A stretch of DNA of 64,000 nucleotides from Arthrobacter sp. MAHUQ-56 (GCF_019710585.1 NZ_JAIFZQ010000020.1:434001-498000), one strand, 5' to 3'. Numbered from the stretch's first letter, positions 1-8,209 are shown. Program-made: numbers and translations. The notes: generated from the letters alone by a model not told the origin.

Positions 1-468
1 TGGGTGCCGGCGGCTATCATCTGGTTCGGCCTCACCGACGCCACCGTCTACTTTGTGGTGTTCATGGGCGCCATCCCCTCCATCATCAACGGCCTGATTT
101 CGGGTGTGGACCAGATCCCGCCGCAGTATCGCCGCGTGGGCACCGTCCTGGGCGCCTCACGGCTCCAGATGGCGCTGCAGGTCATCCTTCCCGCCGCACT
201 GCCCGGCTACCTGGGCGGCCTCAAACAGGGTTGGGCGTTCTCCTGGCGCTCCCTGATGGCCGCGGAAATCATTGCGGTTGGCGGCACCATCGGCTTCGGC
301 CTGGGCTCCCTGCTGGACCAGGGCCGCCAGCTCTCGGACATGGCCGTGGTGATGGCGGCGATCCTGCTGATCCTCGCCGTCGGCATCCTGATCGAGCTGC
401 TGGTCTTCGGCCCCATCGAGAAGCGGCTCCTGCGCCGCCGCGGGCTCCTGGCCGGCAGCACCCGCTGA
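1..468 (+). CDS. ABC transporter permease, C-terminal part (sulfonate/nitrate type)
   Basis: The reading frame is open from the first base, so the N-terminus lies outside the window. The visible 155 residues contain several hydrophobic membrane segments and an EAA-like cytoplasmic loop (GASRLQMALQVILPAALPG), the contact with the ATPase in BPD_transp_1 permeases. The pattern is that of the SsuC/TauC/NrtB group, which imports sulfonates, taurine or nitrate. The siroheme synthase and ferredoxin reductase genes downstream fit a sulfur or nitrogen assimilation locus, but the substrate cannot be set from this fragment. A strong terminator follows 22 bases after the stop. Confidence 0.85.
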   Translation, partial: WVPAAIIWFGLTDATVYFVVFMGAIPSIINGLISGVDQIPPQYRRVGTVLGASRLQMALQVILPAALPGYLGGLKQGWAFSWRSLMAAEIIAVGGTIGFGLGSLLDQGRQLSDMAVVMAAILLILAVGILIELLVFGPIEKRLLRRRGLLAGSTR

Positions 469-490
469 CCCAGCGCGCTCCACACTTAAA

Positions 491-532
491 GCAGAAAGCC
501 CGACGGCGACCTCCCGCCGTCGGGCTTTCTGC
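491..532 (+). terminator. Rho-independent terminator after ABC permease
   Basis: A perfect 18-bp stem (491-508 with 515-532) with a 6-base loop, flanked by A-rich sequence on the left and T-rich on the right. It closes the permease operon. Confidence 0.85.
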
Positions 533-640
533 TGTTTCCTGGGTGCGTGGCAACCAAAGTGGGGCACTTTGACACGGACACGCCGGGGAAAGAGCCTCCT
601 GCCCATGGATTCCCCGCCAATGTGCCCCACGACGGCAGGG

Positions 641-781
641 ACGGACCGCGTGGAGTTCGCCGCACCGCTGGGAGCCCTGGGGGTCGCCGTCGAGCGGTTA
701 TTCCTGGCCCGGTACCTTGAGCGGCTGATTGCTGCCCGGGGACGGTTCCTTGCCGGTGGCGCGCCTGGGAATACTTTGTGA
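641..781 (+). pseudogene. Possible SRPBCC protein C-terminal remnant
   Basis: In the 469-855 gap, one frame encodes a stretch reading DRVEFAAPLGALG and then LFLARYLERLIAARGRFL before a stop at 779-781. This resembles the last helix region of SRPBCC (polyketide cyclase-like) proteins, where a PLGPLG turn is followed by a long amphipathic helix with paired arginines. No N-terminal beta-sheet part of the domain is visible upstream in any frame. I read it as a decayed gene end. Chance similarity in a GC-rich frame is the alternative. Confidence 0.35.
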
Positions 782-843
782 CGCAGCGTTACCTTGCGTG
801 AACTGGTGTTGCTCGGCCTTTGTAGGCGATTGTGACGCGGCCC

Positions 844-849
844 TACCGT
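844..849 (+). promoter_or_regulatory. -10 element of cysG (leaderless)
   Basis: TACCGT lies exactly 6 bases before the ATG at 856 and no Shine-Dalgarno sequence is present, so transcription probably starts at or next to the start codon. Confidence 0.5.
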
Positions 850-855
850 TGATCC

Positions 856-2121
856 ATGGCAATTCAGGATATTTACCCCACGGCGCTGCGGCTGCTCGGC
901 CGCCCCGTGCTGGTGGTGGGCGGCGGCCCCGTTGCTGCCCGCCGTGCCAAGGGGCTGCTCGACGCTGGTGCCGTGGTCACCGTCGTGGCCCCGGTTGCCT
1001 CGCCCGCGCTCCGGGAAATGGCCGACGCCGGCCTGCTCACCTGGGCAGCGCGGCCGTATGATTCGAAGGATGTCGACGGCGTCTGGCTCGTCCAGACCGC
1101 CACCGGCGATTCGGAGGTGGACGCCCGAGTGTCGGCCGACGCCGAGGCGCAGCGCGTTTGGTGCGTCAACGCCTCCGACCATGAAGCCTCTGCCGCCTGG
1201 ACCCCCGCCGTCGCTGTGGTGGACGACGTCAAGATCGCCATCAACGCCGGGGGAGACCCGCGCCGTGCGATGGCCCTCCGTGACGCGGTGGCCACCGCCC
1301 TGGAAACCGGCGACCTCCCGCTGCGCCGCCGCCGCGCACACCAGGGGAGCGTGGCGCTCGTGGGCGGCGGCCCCGGCGACACGGGCCTCATCACGGTCAA
1401 AGGCCGCCGGCTCCTGGGCCAGGCCGACGTCGTCGTTGCCGACCGGCTCGGCCCCCGCGAACTCCTGAACGAACTCGCCCCCGACGTCCGCGTCATCGAA
1501 GTGGGCAAAACCCCCGGCCACCACCCCGTGCCGCAGGCGGAGATCAACCGCATCCTGGTGGAGGAAGCCCAGAGCGGCCACCGCGTGGTCCGGCTCAAAG
1601 GCGGCGACCCCTACGTCCTGGGCCGCGGCGGCGAGGAAGCCGAATACTGCCGCCAGCACGGCGTCGAGGTTGAAGTGGTTTCGGGCGTCACGTCCGCGAT
1701 TTCCGTTCCCGCCGCTGCCGGCATTCCCGTGACGCACCGCGGCCTGGCCAAGGGCTTCAGCGTGGTGACCGGCCACGAGGAACTGTCCGAGGTTCCGGCC
1801 CGCCCGGACCACACCATCGTCCTGCTGATGGGCGTGGGCCAGCTGCGGGAATCCGCGTCCGCGCTGGGCGAAGCCGGCCTGCCGGAAAACACTCCAGTTG
1901 GTATCGTGGAGAACGGCTATCTGCCGAACCAGCGCGTCACCATCGGCACGCTCGGATCCATCGCAGACCAGGCCGACGCCGCCGGTGTGGCGAACCCGGC
2001 CGTGATTGTCATCGGTGACGTGGTGCGCGTGAGCCCGTTCGCGCCGTCGCACTTCAAAACCGCTGACTACAGCACCACCACCCCGAACAGCCCCCGCAAG
2101 CCCCGAGTCCTCACAACCTAG
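856..2121 (+). CDS. cysG: Siroheme synthase, fused precorrin-2 dehydrogenase / uroporphyrinogen-III C-methyltransferase
   Basis: A 421-residue bifunctional enzyme that makes siroheme, the cofactor of sulfite and nitrite reductases. Residues 1-150 form the NAD-binding precorrin-2 dehydrogenase part, with VVGGGPVAARRAKGLL near residue 16. Residues 165-410 are the SAM-dependent methyltransferase, with VALVGGGPGDTGLIT, VVRLKGGDPYVLGRGGEE and a VVSGVTSAISVPAAAGIPVTHRG-type segment cut short here (SGVTSAISVPAAAGIPVTHR). The domain order is the same as in E. coli CysG, and the protein is slightly shorter. The ATG at 856 sits 6 bases after a -10 hexamer, which supports this start. The gene precedes fprA, a likely electron-delivery partner of sulfite or nitrite reductase. 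Confidence 0.93.
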   Translation: MAIQDIYPTALRLLGRPVLVVGGGPVAARRAKGLLDAGAVVTVVAPVASPALREMADAGLLTWAARPYDSKDVDGVWLVQTATGDSEVDARVSADAEAQRVWCVNASDHEASAAWTPAVAVVDDVKIAINAGGDPRRAMALRDAVATALETGDLPLRRRRAHQGSVALVGGGPGDTGLITVKGRRLLGQADVVVADRLGPRELLNELAPDVRVIEVGKTPGHHPVPQAEINRILVEEAQSGHRVVRLKGGDPYVLGRGGEEAEYCRQHGVEVEVVSGVTSAISVPAAAGIPVTHRGLAKGFSVVTGHEELSEVPARPDHTIVLLMGVGQLRESASALGEAGLPENTPVGIVENGYLPNQRVTIGTLGSIADQADAAGVANPAVIVIGDVVRVSPFAPSHFKTADYSTTTPNSPRKPRVLTT

Positions 2122-2127
2122 CCCCCA

Positions 2128-2193
2128 CCCAACCAGGCAGAGCGAAGTGTCGTTTTGATCCCTCATCACGACACTTAGCGCTACCTGGTTGGG
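2128..2193. repeat. Dispersed inverted-repeat element, copy 1
   Basis: Two 25-base arms (2128-2152 and 2169-2193) are inverted repeats with three mismatches, around a 16-base spacer. The outer 10 bp, CCCAACCAGG/CCTGGTTGGG, match perfectly. It lies between cysG and fprA. A related element with the same left-arm consensus is at 61566-61633, so this is probably a small intergenic repeat family that may also act as an RNA hairpin. Confidence 0.7.
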
Positions 2194-2219
2194 AAGGAAC
2201 GAACAAAAGGAACACAGCC

Positions 2220-3686
2220 GTGTCATCAAGCACCACCGTAGGTTCTGCCGAACGTCCGCTCCGCGTCGCCGTCGTGGGCTCCGGCCCGGCCGGCGTTTAC
2301 GCCGCTGACATCCTCACCAAGAGCGAAGCCGTCAAGAGCGGCGAGCTGACCGTCAGCATCGACCTCTTTGACCGCTACCCGGCACCCTACGGCCTGATCC
2401 GCTATGGCGTGGCCCCGGACCACCCGCGCATCAAGGGCATCGTCAACGCCCTGCACAAGGTCCTGGACCGCGGCGACATCCGCTTCTTCGGCAACGTGGA
2501 CTACGGCACGGACCTCACCATCGAGGACCTCCGCACCCACTACGACGCCGTCATCTTCGCCACGGGCGCCATCAAGGACGCGGACCTGAACATTCCCGGC
2601 ATCGAGCTGGAAGGCTCCTTCGGCGGCGCCGACTTCGTCTCCTGGTACGACGGCCACCCGGACGTCCCGCGCGAATGGCCGCTCGAGGCCAAGGAGATCG
2701 CCGTCATCGGCAACGGCAACGTGGCCCTGGACGTGGCCCGTGTCCTGTCCAAGCACGCCGACGACCTGCTCACCACCGAAATCCCGGAGAACGTCTACGC
2801 CGGGCTGAAGGCTTCCCCCGTCACCGACGTGCACGTCTTCGGCCGCCGCGGCCCGGCCCAGGTCAAGTTCACCCCGCTGGAACTGCGCGAGCTGTCCCAC
2901 TCCCACGACGTGGACATTGTCCTGTACCCGGAGGACTTCGAGTTCGACGAGGAATCTGACCGCCAGATCCAGACCAACAACCAGACCAAGACCATGGTGG
3001 GCACGCTCACCAACTGGATTGCCGAGCAGCCCGAGGACCTCTCCGAGCTGAAGGCCTCCCGCCGCCTGCACCTGCACTTCCTGCATAGCCCGGTGGAGAT
3101 TTACGACGACGCCGAGACCCCCGGCAAGGTGGCAGGCATCAAGTTCGAGCGCACCGAGCTGGACGGCTCCGGCAACGCCCGCGGCACCGGTGAGTTCGTG
3201 GACTACCCGGTCCAGGCCGTCTACCGCGCCATCGGGTACTTCGGCTCCGCCCTGCCCGACGTCGAGTTCGACCACAAGAAGGGCGTCATCCCGAACGACG
3301 GCGGCCGCGTCCTGGACGCCTCAGGCACCCACGTGCCGGGTATCTACGCCACCGGCTGGATCAAGCGCGGACCCATCGGCCTCATCGGCCACACCAAGGG
3401 CGACGCCCTCGAGACCGTGACCTACCTGCTGGAGGACCGCGAAAACCTGCCGGTTGCCGAGGCACCCGCAGAGGACGCCGTCGTCGAGCTCCTCGATGCC
3501 CGTGGCGTGAAGTTCACCAGCTGGGAAGGCTGGCTGGCGCTGGACGCCCACGAGCTCGCGCTCGGCGCAGCAGCCACCGAGGCCGGCGGTTCGCACGGTG
3601 TCGACGTCAAGCGTGAACGCATCAAGGTGGTGCCGCGCGAGGACATGGTGGACATCTCCCGCGACGGCGTGGCCGCGCAGGTCTAG
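2220..3686 (+). CDS. fprA: Ferredoxin/adrenodoxin-type NADP+ reductase, copy 1
   Basis: A 488-residue FAD enzyme that moves electrons between NADPH and ferredoxin. The N-terminal FAD dinucleotide fold reads VVGSGPAGVYAADIL. The NADP fold reads AVIGNGNVALDVAR near residue 160. The C-terminal FAD-contact segment reads YATGWIKRGPIGLIGHTKGD. Length and motifs match mycobacterial FprA and adrenodoxin reductase. The GTG start at 2220 has AAAGGAA about 10 bases upstream. Its position after cysG suggests electron supply to a siroheme sulfite or nitrite reductase (inference). A close paralogue lies at 18843-20273. Confidence 0.92.
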   Translation: MSSSTTVGSAERPLRVAVVGSGPAGVYAADILTKSEAVKSGELTVSIDLFDRYPAPYGLIRYGVAPDHPRIKGIVNALHKVLDRGDIRFFGNVDYGTDLTIEDLRTHYDAVIFATGAIKDADLNIPGIELEGSFGGADFVSWYDGHPDVPREWPLEAKEIAVIGNGNVALDVARVLSKHADDLLTTEIPENVYAGLKASPVTDVHVFGRRGPAQVKFTPLELRELSHSHDVDIVLYPEDFEFDEESDRQIQTNNQTKTMVGTLTNWIAEQPEDLSELKASRRLHLHFLHSPVEIYDDAETPGKVAGIKFERTELDGSGNARGTGEFVDYPVQAVYRAIGYFGSALPDVEFDHKKGVIPNDGGRVLDASGTHVPGIYATGWIKRGPIGLIGHTKGDALETVTYLLEDRENLPVAEAPAEDAVVELLDARGVKFTSWEGWLALDAHELALGAAATEAGGSHGVDVKRERIKVVPREDMVDISRDGVAAQV

Positions 3687-3704
3687 CAGCCCCATCACGA
3701 GCGG

Positions 3705-3735
3705 GGAACCGCGGAGCCTTGGGTTCCGCGGTTCC
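3705..3735 (+). terminator. Terminator after fprA copy 1
   Basis: An 11-bp perfect GC-rich stem (3705-3715 with 3725-3735), followed by TGCTTTT. It also separates fprA from the convergent gene ending at 3755. Confidence 0.75.
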
Positions 3736-3754
3736 TGCTTTTAACCCTGCCTGG

Positions 3755-4195
3755 CTATTTTCCCGCGCCGCCGACAGCCATCAGTTCCAGCCTGCGGAGG
3801 GTCTCCCGGTTTCGCGCCGAGATCAGGGGGTCGCGGAGGAACTTGGGCACCAGCTTCCCCGGCCCGCGGATGGCGTCCTCGGCGATGGTGACTTTGCAGC
3901 CATCGCCGAGTTCCTCAACGGTGATGTCCACCTTGGCCTCGCCCATCGGCCAACCGCGGGCGACAAGTTCCAGCGAGCGGCCCGGCTGGACGGCGGTCAC
4001 CTTCGTGCTGTCGTCGATCACCAGCGGCCAGGCACCCACGGAGTGGTGCAGGCGGGCGCCCACCTGCGGCCATTCGGCGTCCACGTCGCGGATCCGGGAG
4101 GCGCCCACCACCCAGCCGGAATACAGCCAGCCGTCGGCGATGACGCGCCAGACGTCGGCCGGCGGGGAGTTGAACTGCTGCGAAACGGTGGACAT
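3755..4195 (-). CDS. SRPBCC family protein (internal start within the merged frame)
   Basis: A 146-residue polyketide-cyclase/START-like domain: MSTVSQQFNSPPADVWRV at the start, a VGARLHHSVGAWP strand and a C-terminal helix ending near LMAVGGAGK. Such proteins bind small hydrophobic ligands. The ligand is unknown here. The ATG at 4195 is preceded on its strand by GGAAGGAACACC, a strong ribosome binding site, so independent translation is likely even though the frame upstream is open. Confidence 0.65.
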   Translation of the reverse strand: MSTVSQQFNSPPADVWRVIADGWLYSGWVVGASRIRDVDAEWPQVGARLHHSVGAWPLVIDDSTKVTAVQPGRSLELVARGWPMGEAKVDITVEELGDGCKVTIAEDAIRGPGKLVPKFLRDPLISARNRETLRRLELMAVGGAGK

Positions 4196-4960
4196 GGTGT
4201 TCCTTCCGGTTGCGGTGGTGCTTTCCTGGCCCGGGTGCGCGTGCACACCCGGGCGGTGTACGACGGCGGGAGGTGCGGGCCGCTGGGCCGCGCGGTAGGA
4301 CGGCTTCCGCAGGCGCCGGGTCCACCCGTAGGCCTGCGCCCCGGGCGGCTGGTTCCCGAGCGGATCGAAACACAGGGCACTGTCCGCCGCGTCGGCGCCG
4401 GCACGCAACCGCAGCTCTCCGCACTCCTGCCAGGGCCCGGCCGGGGTGGCCCAGTACAGTCCGAGCACCCAGTCCCCGGACGCCAGCGGGCCCGGCGGAA
4501 GGCTCCGCATGCGCAGGCCCAGCAGCACGGGGCCCTTCCGGCCACGGTACGGCATGAGGGTGGTCATGGTGGCACCGGCAACGTCGAGCCTCGGCTGCAG
4601 CAGGAACCGCCCCGGCAGCTGCCAGCCGGTGGATGCGAAGAGGACATCCGCCGTGCTCGCGTTGGCCGGGGCGGAAGGGGTGACCCGGAGGGCCAGCCCC
4701 AGGATGTCGGGCAGCGTCTCCGGCAGCCCCAGGGAGCGGGAGTACCGTGCCTCCACCTGGTCCTTGCCAGCGGAGTCCAGCCAGTCGATCCCGCTGGGTG
4801 CTGCCGCGCTGCCGGTCCGGGTGAGTTCGCCGGTGAGGCCCAGCCCATGGGGATGGATGGGCCGGTCCGGCCGGGCAAGCTTCAGGAGCCGGAACAGGGA
4901 GGCGAAGGCGTGGCCGGCGGCGCCGGTGGCGGCGGGGGCGTCGCTCAGGTGCTGGGTCAT
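3755..4960 (-). CDS. Conserved actinobacterial protein fused in frame to an SRPBCC protein
   Basis: One open frame of 401 codons that looks like two genes joined. Residues 1-230 form a conserved actinobacterial protein, often annotated loosely as a phosphodiesterase. Its RYSRSLGLPETLPDILGLALR segment faintly recalls the RFS...GFAvKF region of catalases (quoted part RYSRSLGLPETLPDILGLAL); I would not assign an activity. Residues 230-255 are low-complexity and look like translated intergenic DNA. Residues 256-401 are a complete SRPBCC domain that begins at an ATG with its own Shine-Dalgarno site. The start at 4960 has GGGAGA upstream. Either the first gene lost its stop through a small indel, or this is a real fusion. 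Confidence 0.6.
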   Translation of the reverse strand: MTQHLSDAPAATGAAGHAFASLFRLLKLARPDRPIHPHGLGLTGELTRTGSAAAPSGIDWLDSAGKDQVEARYSRSLGLPETLPDILGLALRVTPSAPANASTADVLFASTGWQLPGRFLLQPRLDVAGATMTTLMPYRGRKGPVLLGLRMRSLPPGPLASGDWVLGLYWATPAGPWQECGELRLRAGADAADSALCFDPLGNQPPGAQAYGWTRRLRKPSYRAAQRPAPPAVVHRPGVHAHPGQESTTATGRNTMSTVSQQFNSPPADVWRVIADGWLYSGWVVGASRIRDVDAEWPQVGARLHHSVGAWPLVIDDSTKVTAVQPGRSLELVARGWPMGEAKVDITVEELGDGCKVTIAEDAIRGPGKLVPKFLRDPLISARNRETLRRLELMAVGGAGK

Positions 4961-4988
4961 ACTTTCTCCCTACCCATAATCGCCACGG

Positions 4989-5819
4989 CTACATGCGTCC
5001 GAACCTGGCCCGGATCAGGGCGAAGATCCCGTACGCGATGAAGCCCGCGCCGATAGCCACCAGCAGGTACGGACCCAAAGGGTGGTCGCGAAGGGCCTTG
5101 AGGCTGCCGTCCAGGCCGGTGGATTCCTCAGGGCTGTGCTTCGCGGCGGCGATGATGAACAGCAGTCCGGTGAGGCCCAGCGCGATGCCTTTGGCGGCGT
5201 GCCCCACCACGCCCAGGCTGTCGATGATTCTGCCGCGCCTCGTTCCGTTGAAGTGGAAAAGCTCCTCCTTCTTGAAGCCGCGGGTGACTCCCTTGACCAC
5301 GAAGTAGACGCCGATCCCGATGATGGTGAGCCCCACCGCCACGAGTAGCCACAGTCCCAGCGGGTGGCCCATCAGCGCGGCGCTGAAGTCGCGCGTGCTG
5401 GCCCCGGAGTCCCCACGCAACCCGACCGCGAACCCGGCAAAGCTGAGCCCCACGCTGCCATAGGCGATGGCCAGGAACCCCGAGGAAATCAGTTTGGCCA
5501 CGCGTTCCTTGCGCGGTTCGCCGCGCATGCGGAGGGTGGCTTCGCTGGCCTGCCACAGCGACAGCCCGGTGCACGCCGCAACGCACGCCCACATGACGGC
5601 GGGGCCCCACGGGTTGGCTGCCAGTTGTCCGATGGCCCCGGTGGCGTCGGCCTGGCCGGGCTGGCCGAAGGCGATGGCAACGGCTATGGCTCCGACGATC
5701 ACGTGCAGCAGGGCCATGACGGCGAAGCCCAAACGGGCCAGGACGTCCAGGACCTTGTGGTTGGATGCCTCCTCGACGGCATCGGCCGCCTGGCTGAGCA
5801 TGGATTCGCCGTCGGACAA
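4989..5819 (-). CDS. DUF1206 domain membrane protein
   Basis: A 276-residue integral membrane protein with about six helices arranged as three repeats of the DUF1206 unit. The repeat signature is a polar turn and then a helix: NPWGPAVMW near residue 70, HPLGLWLLVAVG near 150 and HPLGPYLLVAIG near 245. Its function is unknown. The TTG at 5819 lies 4 bases after the stop of the upstream small gene, which suggests co-transcription. An ATG at 5801 (MLSQAAD) is a possible alternative start. Confidence 0.85.
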   Translation of the reverse strand: MSDGESMLSQAADAVEEASNHKVLDVLARLGFAVMALLHVIVGAIAVAIAFGQPGQADATGAIGQLAANPWGPAVMWACVAACTGLSLWQASEATLRMRGEPRKERVAKLISSGFLAIAYGSVGLSFAGFAVGLRGDSGASTRDFSAALMGHPLGLWLLVAVGLTIIGIGVYFVVKGVTRGFKKEELFHFNGTRRGRIIDSLGVVGHAAKGIALGLTGLLFIIAAAKHSPEESTGLDGSLKALRDHPLGPYLLVAIGAGFIAYGIFALIRARFGRM

Positions 5820-5822
5820 GGG

Positions 5823-6113
5823 TCAGCCGTTCATGGGCCCTTCGGCCCGCAGCTTCTCGGCGCCGGGTCCCTCGACATGCACGGTGCAGCGGACCACCAG
5901 TCGGCCCGGTGCGTTGTCCAGTTCCACCAGGGAGTCGTCCCCGCTGAGGACAGTGAACACCTCGGAGCCCGCCACCACGCCCACACCCTTCGCCTTCGCT
6001 GTTTGGCTGGCGTTCCCGAACGCCTCGCGCTGCAGGCCTTCCACGTAGTTTCCGTCGTCTTCACGGGCCGGGTCCCCGAAGGCCCAGCCGAACAATGTCC
6101 CTGTCATTCCCAT
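5823..6113 (-). CDS. Small hypothetical protein
   Basis: A 96-residue soluble protein of unknown family that starts MGMTGTLFGWAFG, with no signal peptide or membrane helix. I chose the ATG at 6113 rather than an upstream in-frame start at 6182 because TAATAT lies 7 bases before it, the leaderless pattern seen across the window. It is followed after 3 bases by the DUF1206 gene, so the two form an operon. A GTAAG-N4-CTTAC dyad lies about 55 bases upstream. Confidence 0.6.
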   Translation of the reverse strand: MGMTGTLFGWAFGDPAREDDGNYVEGLQREAFGNASQTAKAKGVGVVAGSEVFTVLSGDDSLVELDNAPGRLVVRCTVHVEGPGAEKLRAEGPMNG

Positions 6114-6120
6114 GGCGACG

Positions 6121-6126
6121 ATATTA
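6121..6126 (-). promoter_or_regulatory. -10 element for the 6113 gene (leaderless)
   Basis: TAATAT on the minus strand, 7 bases upstream of the ATG at 6113. Confidence 0.45.
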
Positions 6127-6165
6127 CGCGGTCGGTCCCGTTCAAGACGGGCTTTCTTAACATTA

Positions 6166-6179
6166 GTAAGTGTGCTTAC
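6166..6179. promoter_or_regulatory. Dyad in the divergent 6113/6269 promoter region
   Basis: GTAAG-TGTG-CTTAC is a 5-bp inverted repeat in AT-richer DNA between two divergent genes. This is typical of a repressor operator; the regulator is not identified. Confidence 0.35.
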
Positions 6180-6268
6180 CATGGGCGCACCATACCTTGA
6201 TGGGACACGGCAAGTGAAGCCCGCACGAGCGGCACCCGGAACAGTTCACAACGTTAGGAATGCACATC

Positions 6269-6808
6269 ATGGCAGGAAATCTCATCGCCCGTTCGGTTCA
6301 CGACCTCACGGCGGCGGCATGGTTCGGCGGATCCCTGATGGGCGCCATTGGATTGAACGGGGCAGCAGCTCAGGCCAAGGACCCCGCCGAGCGCACGCGG
6401 CTTTCCAGCGCCGGCTGGATGAAGTGGGCTCCGTTCCAGACGGCGGCATTCGCCTCCCACCTGGTGGCGGACCTCGCCATCGCCTGGGAGAACAAGGGCC
6501 GCATCGCCAAGCAGGAAGGCGTGGCGCGGGACACCGTCATCAAGACGGCGGTGACGGTGGTGGGCGCCGCGGTGACCCTCTACTCCGGCATCCTGGGCAA
6601 GAAGGTGGAGAAGCTTTCGGGCGAGGGCGCAGAGGGTGCCACCGAGCCGCACGCTGCAGCCTCGGACGAACTGAAGGCCGCCCAGCAGCAGCTCAAGATG
6701 CTGCAGTGGGCTATCCCGGGATTCGCCGCACTGGTGATCATCCTTGGAGCCAAGCACGGGGAGATGCAGCGTCCCAAGAACGTGTTCGCGGGCCTGCGCG
6801 GCGACTAG
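6269..6808 (+). CDS. Conserved membrane protein of unknown function
   Basis: A 179-residue protein with three or four hydrophobic segments: AAAWFGGSLMGAIGLNGAAA near residue 17, TAVTVVGAAVTLYSG near 93 and AIPGFAALVIILGAKHG near 150. A charged, Glu/Gln-rich stretch lies between the last two. The family is not recognised. The ATG at 6269 is preferred over the one at 6260 because AGGA stands 9 bases before it and directly abuts the earlier ATG. It is divergent from the 5823-6113 gene and ends at a strong terminator. Confidence 0.7.
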   Translation: MAGNLIARSVHDLTAAAWFGGSLMGAIGLNGAAAQAKDPAERTRLSSAGWMKWAPFQTAAFASHLVADLAIAWENKGRIAKQEGVARDTVIKTAVTVVGAAVTLYSGILGKKVEKLSGEGAEGATEPHAAASDELKAAQQQLKMLQWAIPGFAALVIILGAKHGEMQRPKNVFAGLRGD

Positions 6809-6845
6809 CAGTCAATAGCCGTCCAACGGCAATGTAAGGCGTACG

Positions 6846-6879
6846 ACGACGGTCCGGCACCCAGGTGCCGGACCGTCGT
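6846..6879. terminator. Bidirectional terminator
   Basis: A perfect 15-bp stem (6846-6860 with 6865-6879) and a CCAG loop between two convergent genes. Confidence 0.8.
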
Positions 6880-6899
6880 TCGTGCGTGGCTCGCTGGGG

Positions 6900-8150
6900 T
6901 CAGACGGGCCGGGTGTTGGCGGGCGGCAGGTCCGGGTTCATGTCCTTAAGGTTGGGATCTTCCGCCGTCCACACCTGGATGATGGCCCACGCCACGGCTG
7001 CCAGCGGCACGGACAGCACTGCCCCGACGATCCCCGCCAGGATCGTGCCGGCGGTCAGTGCCATCAGGATCACCAGGGCGTGCAGTTGCAGTGACTTGCC
7101 CATGACGATCGGCTGCAGCAGGTCGCCCTCCAGCTGGTTGACGGCGACGACGACGGCAACCACGATCAACGCAACCACCGGCCCGTTCGCCACCAGCGCC
7201 ACCAGGGCCGCGAGGATGCCGGCTATGGTCGCGCCCACGAGCGGGATGAACGCGGTAATGAAAACAACGATGGCGAGCGGAATGGCCAACGGGACCTGCA
7301 TGATCAGCAGTGCAGCGCCGATGGCGACGGTGTCCACCAGTGCCACGATCGCGGTGCCGCGCACGTAGCCGCCCAGGACCTCAAGGGTGCGGCGGCCTGC
7401 CCGGCGCAGCTTTGCCTCACGCTGTCCGGAGAAGGGGCGGAGGAAGAAGTTCCAGATCTTGGCGCCGTCCTTGAGGAAGAAGAACAGGATCACCACCATG
7501 AGGCTGGCCCCGGCGATGAACTCGGTCACGACGGATAATCCGGTGACGGCGCCGGAGCGCACTTGGCTGCTGGTGGCGAACTGCACCACGGCTTCGCGTG
7601 CCTGGTCGAGCTGGCCCTGCTCAAGGGGGATGGGCCCGGTCAGCAGGAACTTCTCCAGCTCGTCGAGGCCGGACGATGCCTGTGCCGCCAACTCGCCCCA
7701 CTGGTTCCGCACCGAGAAGTAGATCACGGTGGAGACGCCTGCCAGGATCGCCAGCAAGGCTACGAAGGCGATCCCGGTGGCCACCCCGCCGGGCAGCCCG
7801 CGGCGGCGGAGCATGTTGACGAACGGGCCGATGGCTGCCGCCAGGATCAGCGCGATCAGGAGCGGGATGACCAGGAGCTTGACCTGCATCAGGGCGAAGA
7901 CGGATACGGCGGCGACCGTCAGGATCAGCAGGACCTGGGCTGCGCGCGTGCCCACCCTGCCCAGGCCGTCAGACCAGAGCGCCGCCGGTGGCCTGGCTGC
8001 CTTCGCGCCCGGTGTGGCGGCCTCCGCGGCGGGCGGGCTTGCCGCCGGCTCCACGCCGGCCGGGTTTGCCGCCGGCTCCGCATCGGAGGGCTGCGCCGGT
8101 TCGGGCCAGCCGGCCCGCTCTGGTGGGGAGGTGCGTGCTGGTCTCGACAT
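6900..8150 (-). CDS. AI-2E family transporter (PerM/YdiK type)
   Basis: A 416-residue polytopic membrane protein. The first 60 residues are a Pro/Ala-rich cytoplasmic tail. Two helices follow at about 75-115, then a soluble stretch near 150-200, then a C-terminal helix bundle with the family signature FLKDG near residue 225 and the NQLEGDLLQPIVMGKSLQLH motif near 345. Members export autoinducer-2 or ions. The substrate here is unknown. The ATG at 8150 has GAGGAG 6 bases upstream. The long N-terminal tail is unusual for the family. Confidence 0.88.
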   Translation of the reverse strand: MSRPARTSPPERAGWPEPAQPSDAEPAANPAGVEPAASPPAAEAATPGAKAARPPAALWSDGLGRVGTRAAQVLLILTVAAVSVFALMQVKLLVIPLLIALILAAAIGPFVNMLRRRGLPGGVATGIAFVALLAILAGVSTVIYFSVRNQWGELAAQASSGLDELEKFLLTGPIPLEQGQLDQAREAVVQFATSSQVRSGAVTGLSVVTEFIAGASLMVVILFFFLKDGAKIWNFFLRPFSGQREAKLRRAGRRTLEVLGGYVRGTAIVALVDTVAIGAALLIMQVPLAIPLAIVVFITAFIPLVGATIAGILAALVALVANGPVVALIVVAVVVAVNQLEGDLLQPIVMGKSLQLHALVILMALTAGTILAGIVGAVLSVPLAAVAWAIIQVWTAEDPNLKDMNPDLPPANTRPV

Positions 8151-8209
8151 GGAAACTCCTCAATCATCGGCGGTGCCTGCCCGCGTTGCGGGCGGCCACG
8201 GATATCCCG

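Noticed and set aside
569..781. Whole small frame as an intact gene
   Set aside because: The start has no ribosome site and only the C-terminal part resembles a family; listed as a possible remnant instead.
157..2229. Very long antisense open frame of about 690 codons opposite cysG
   Set aside because: High-GC shadow frame with no family character; the real gene is on the plus strand with clear motifs.
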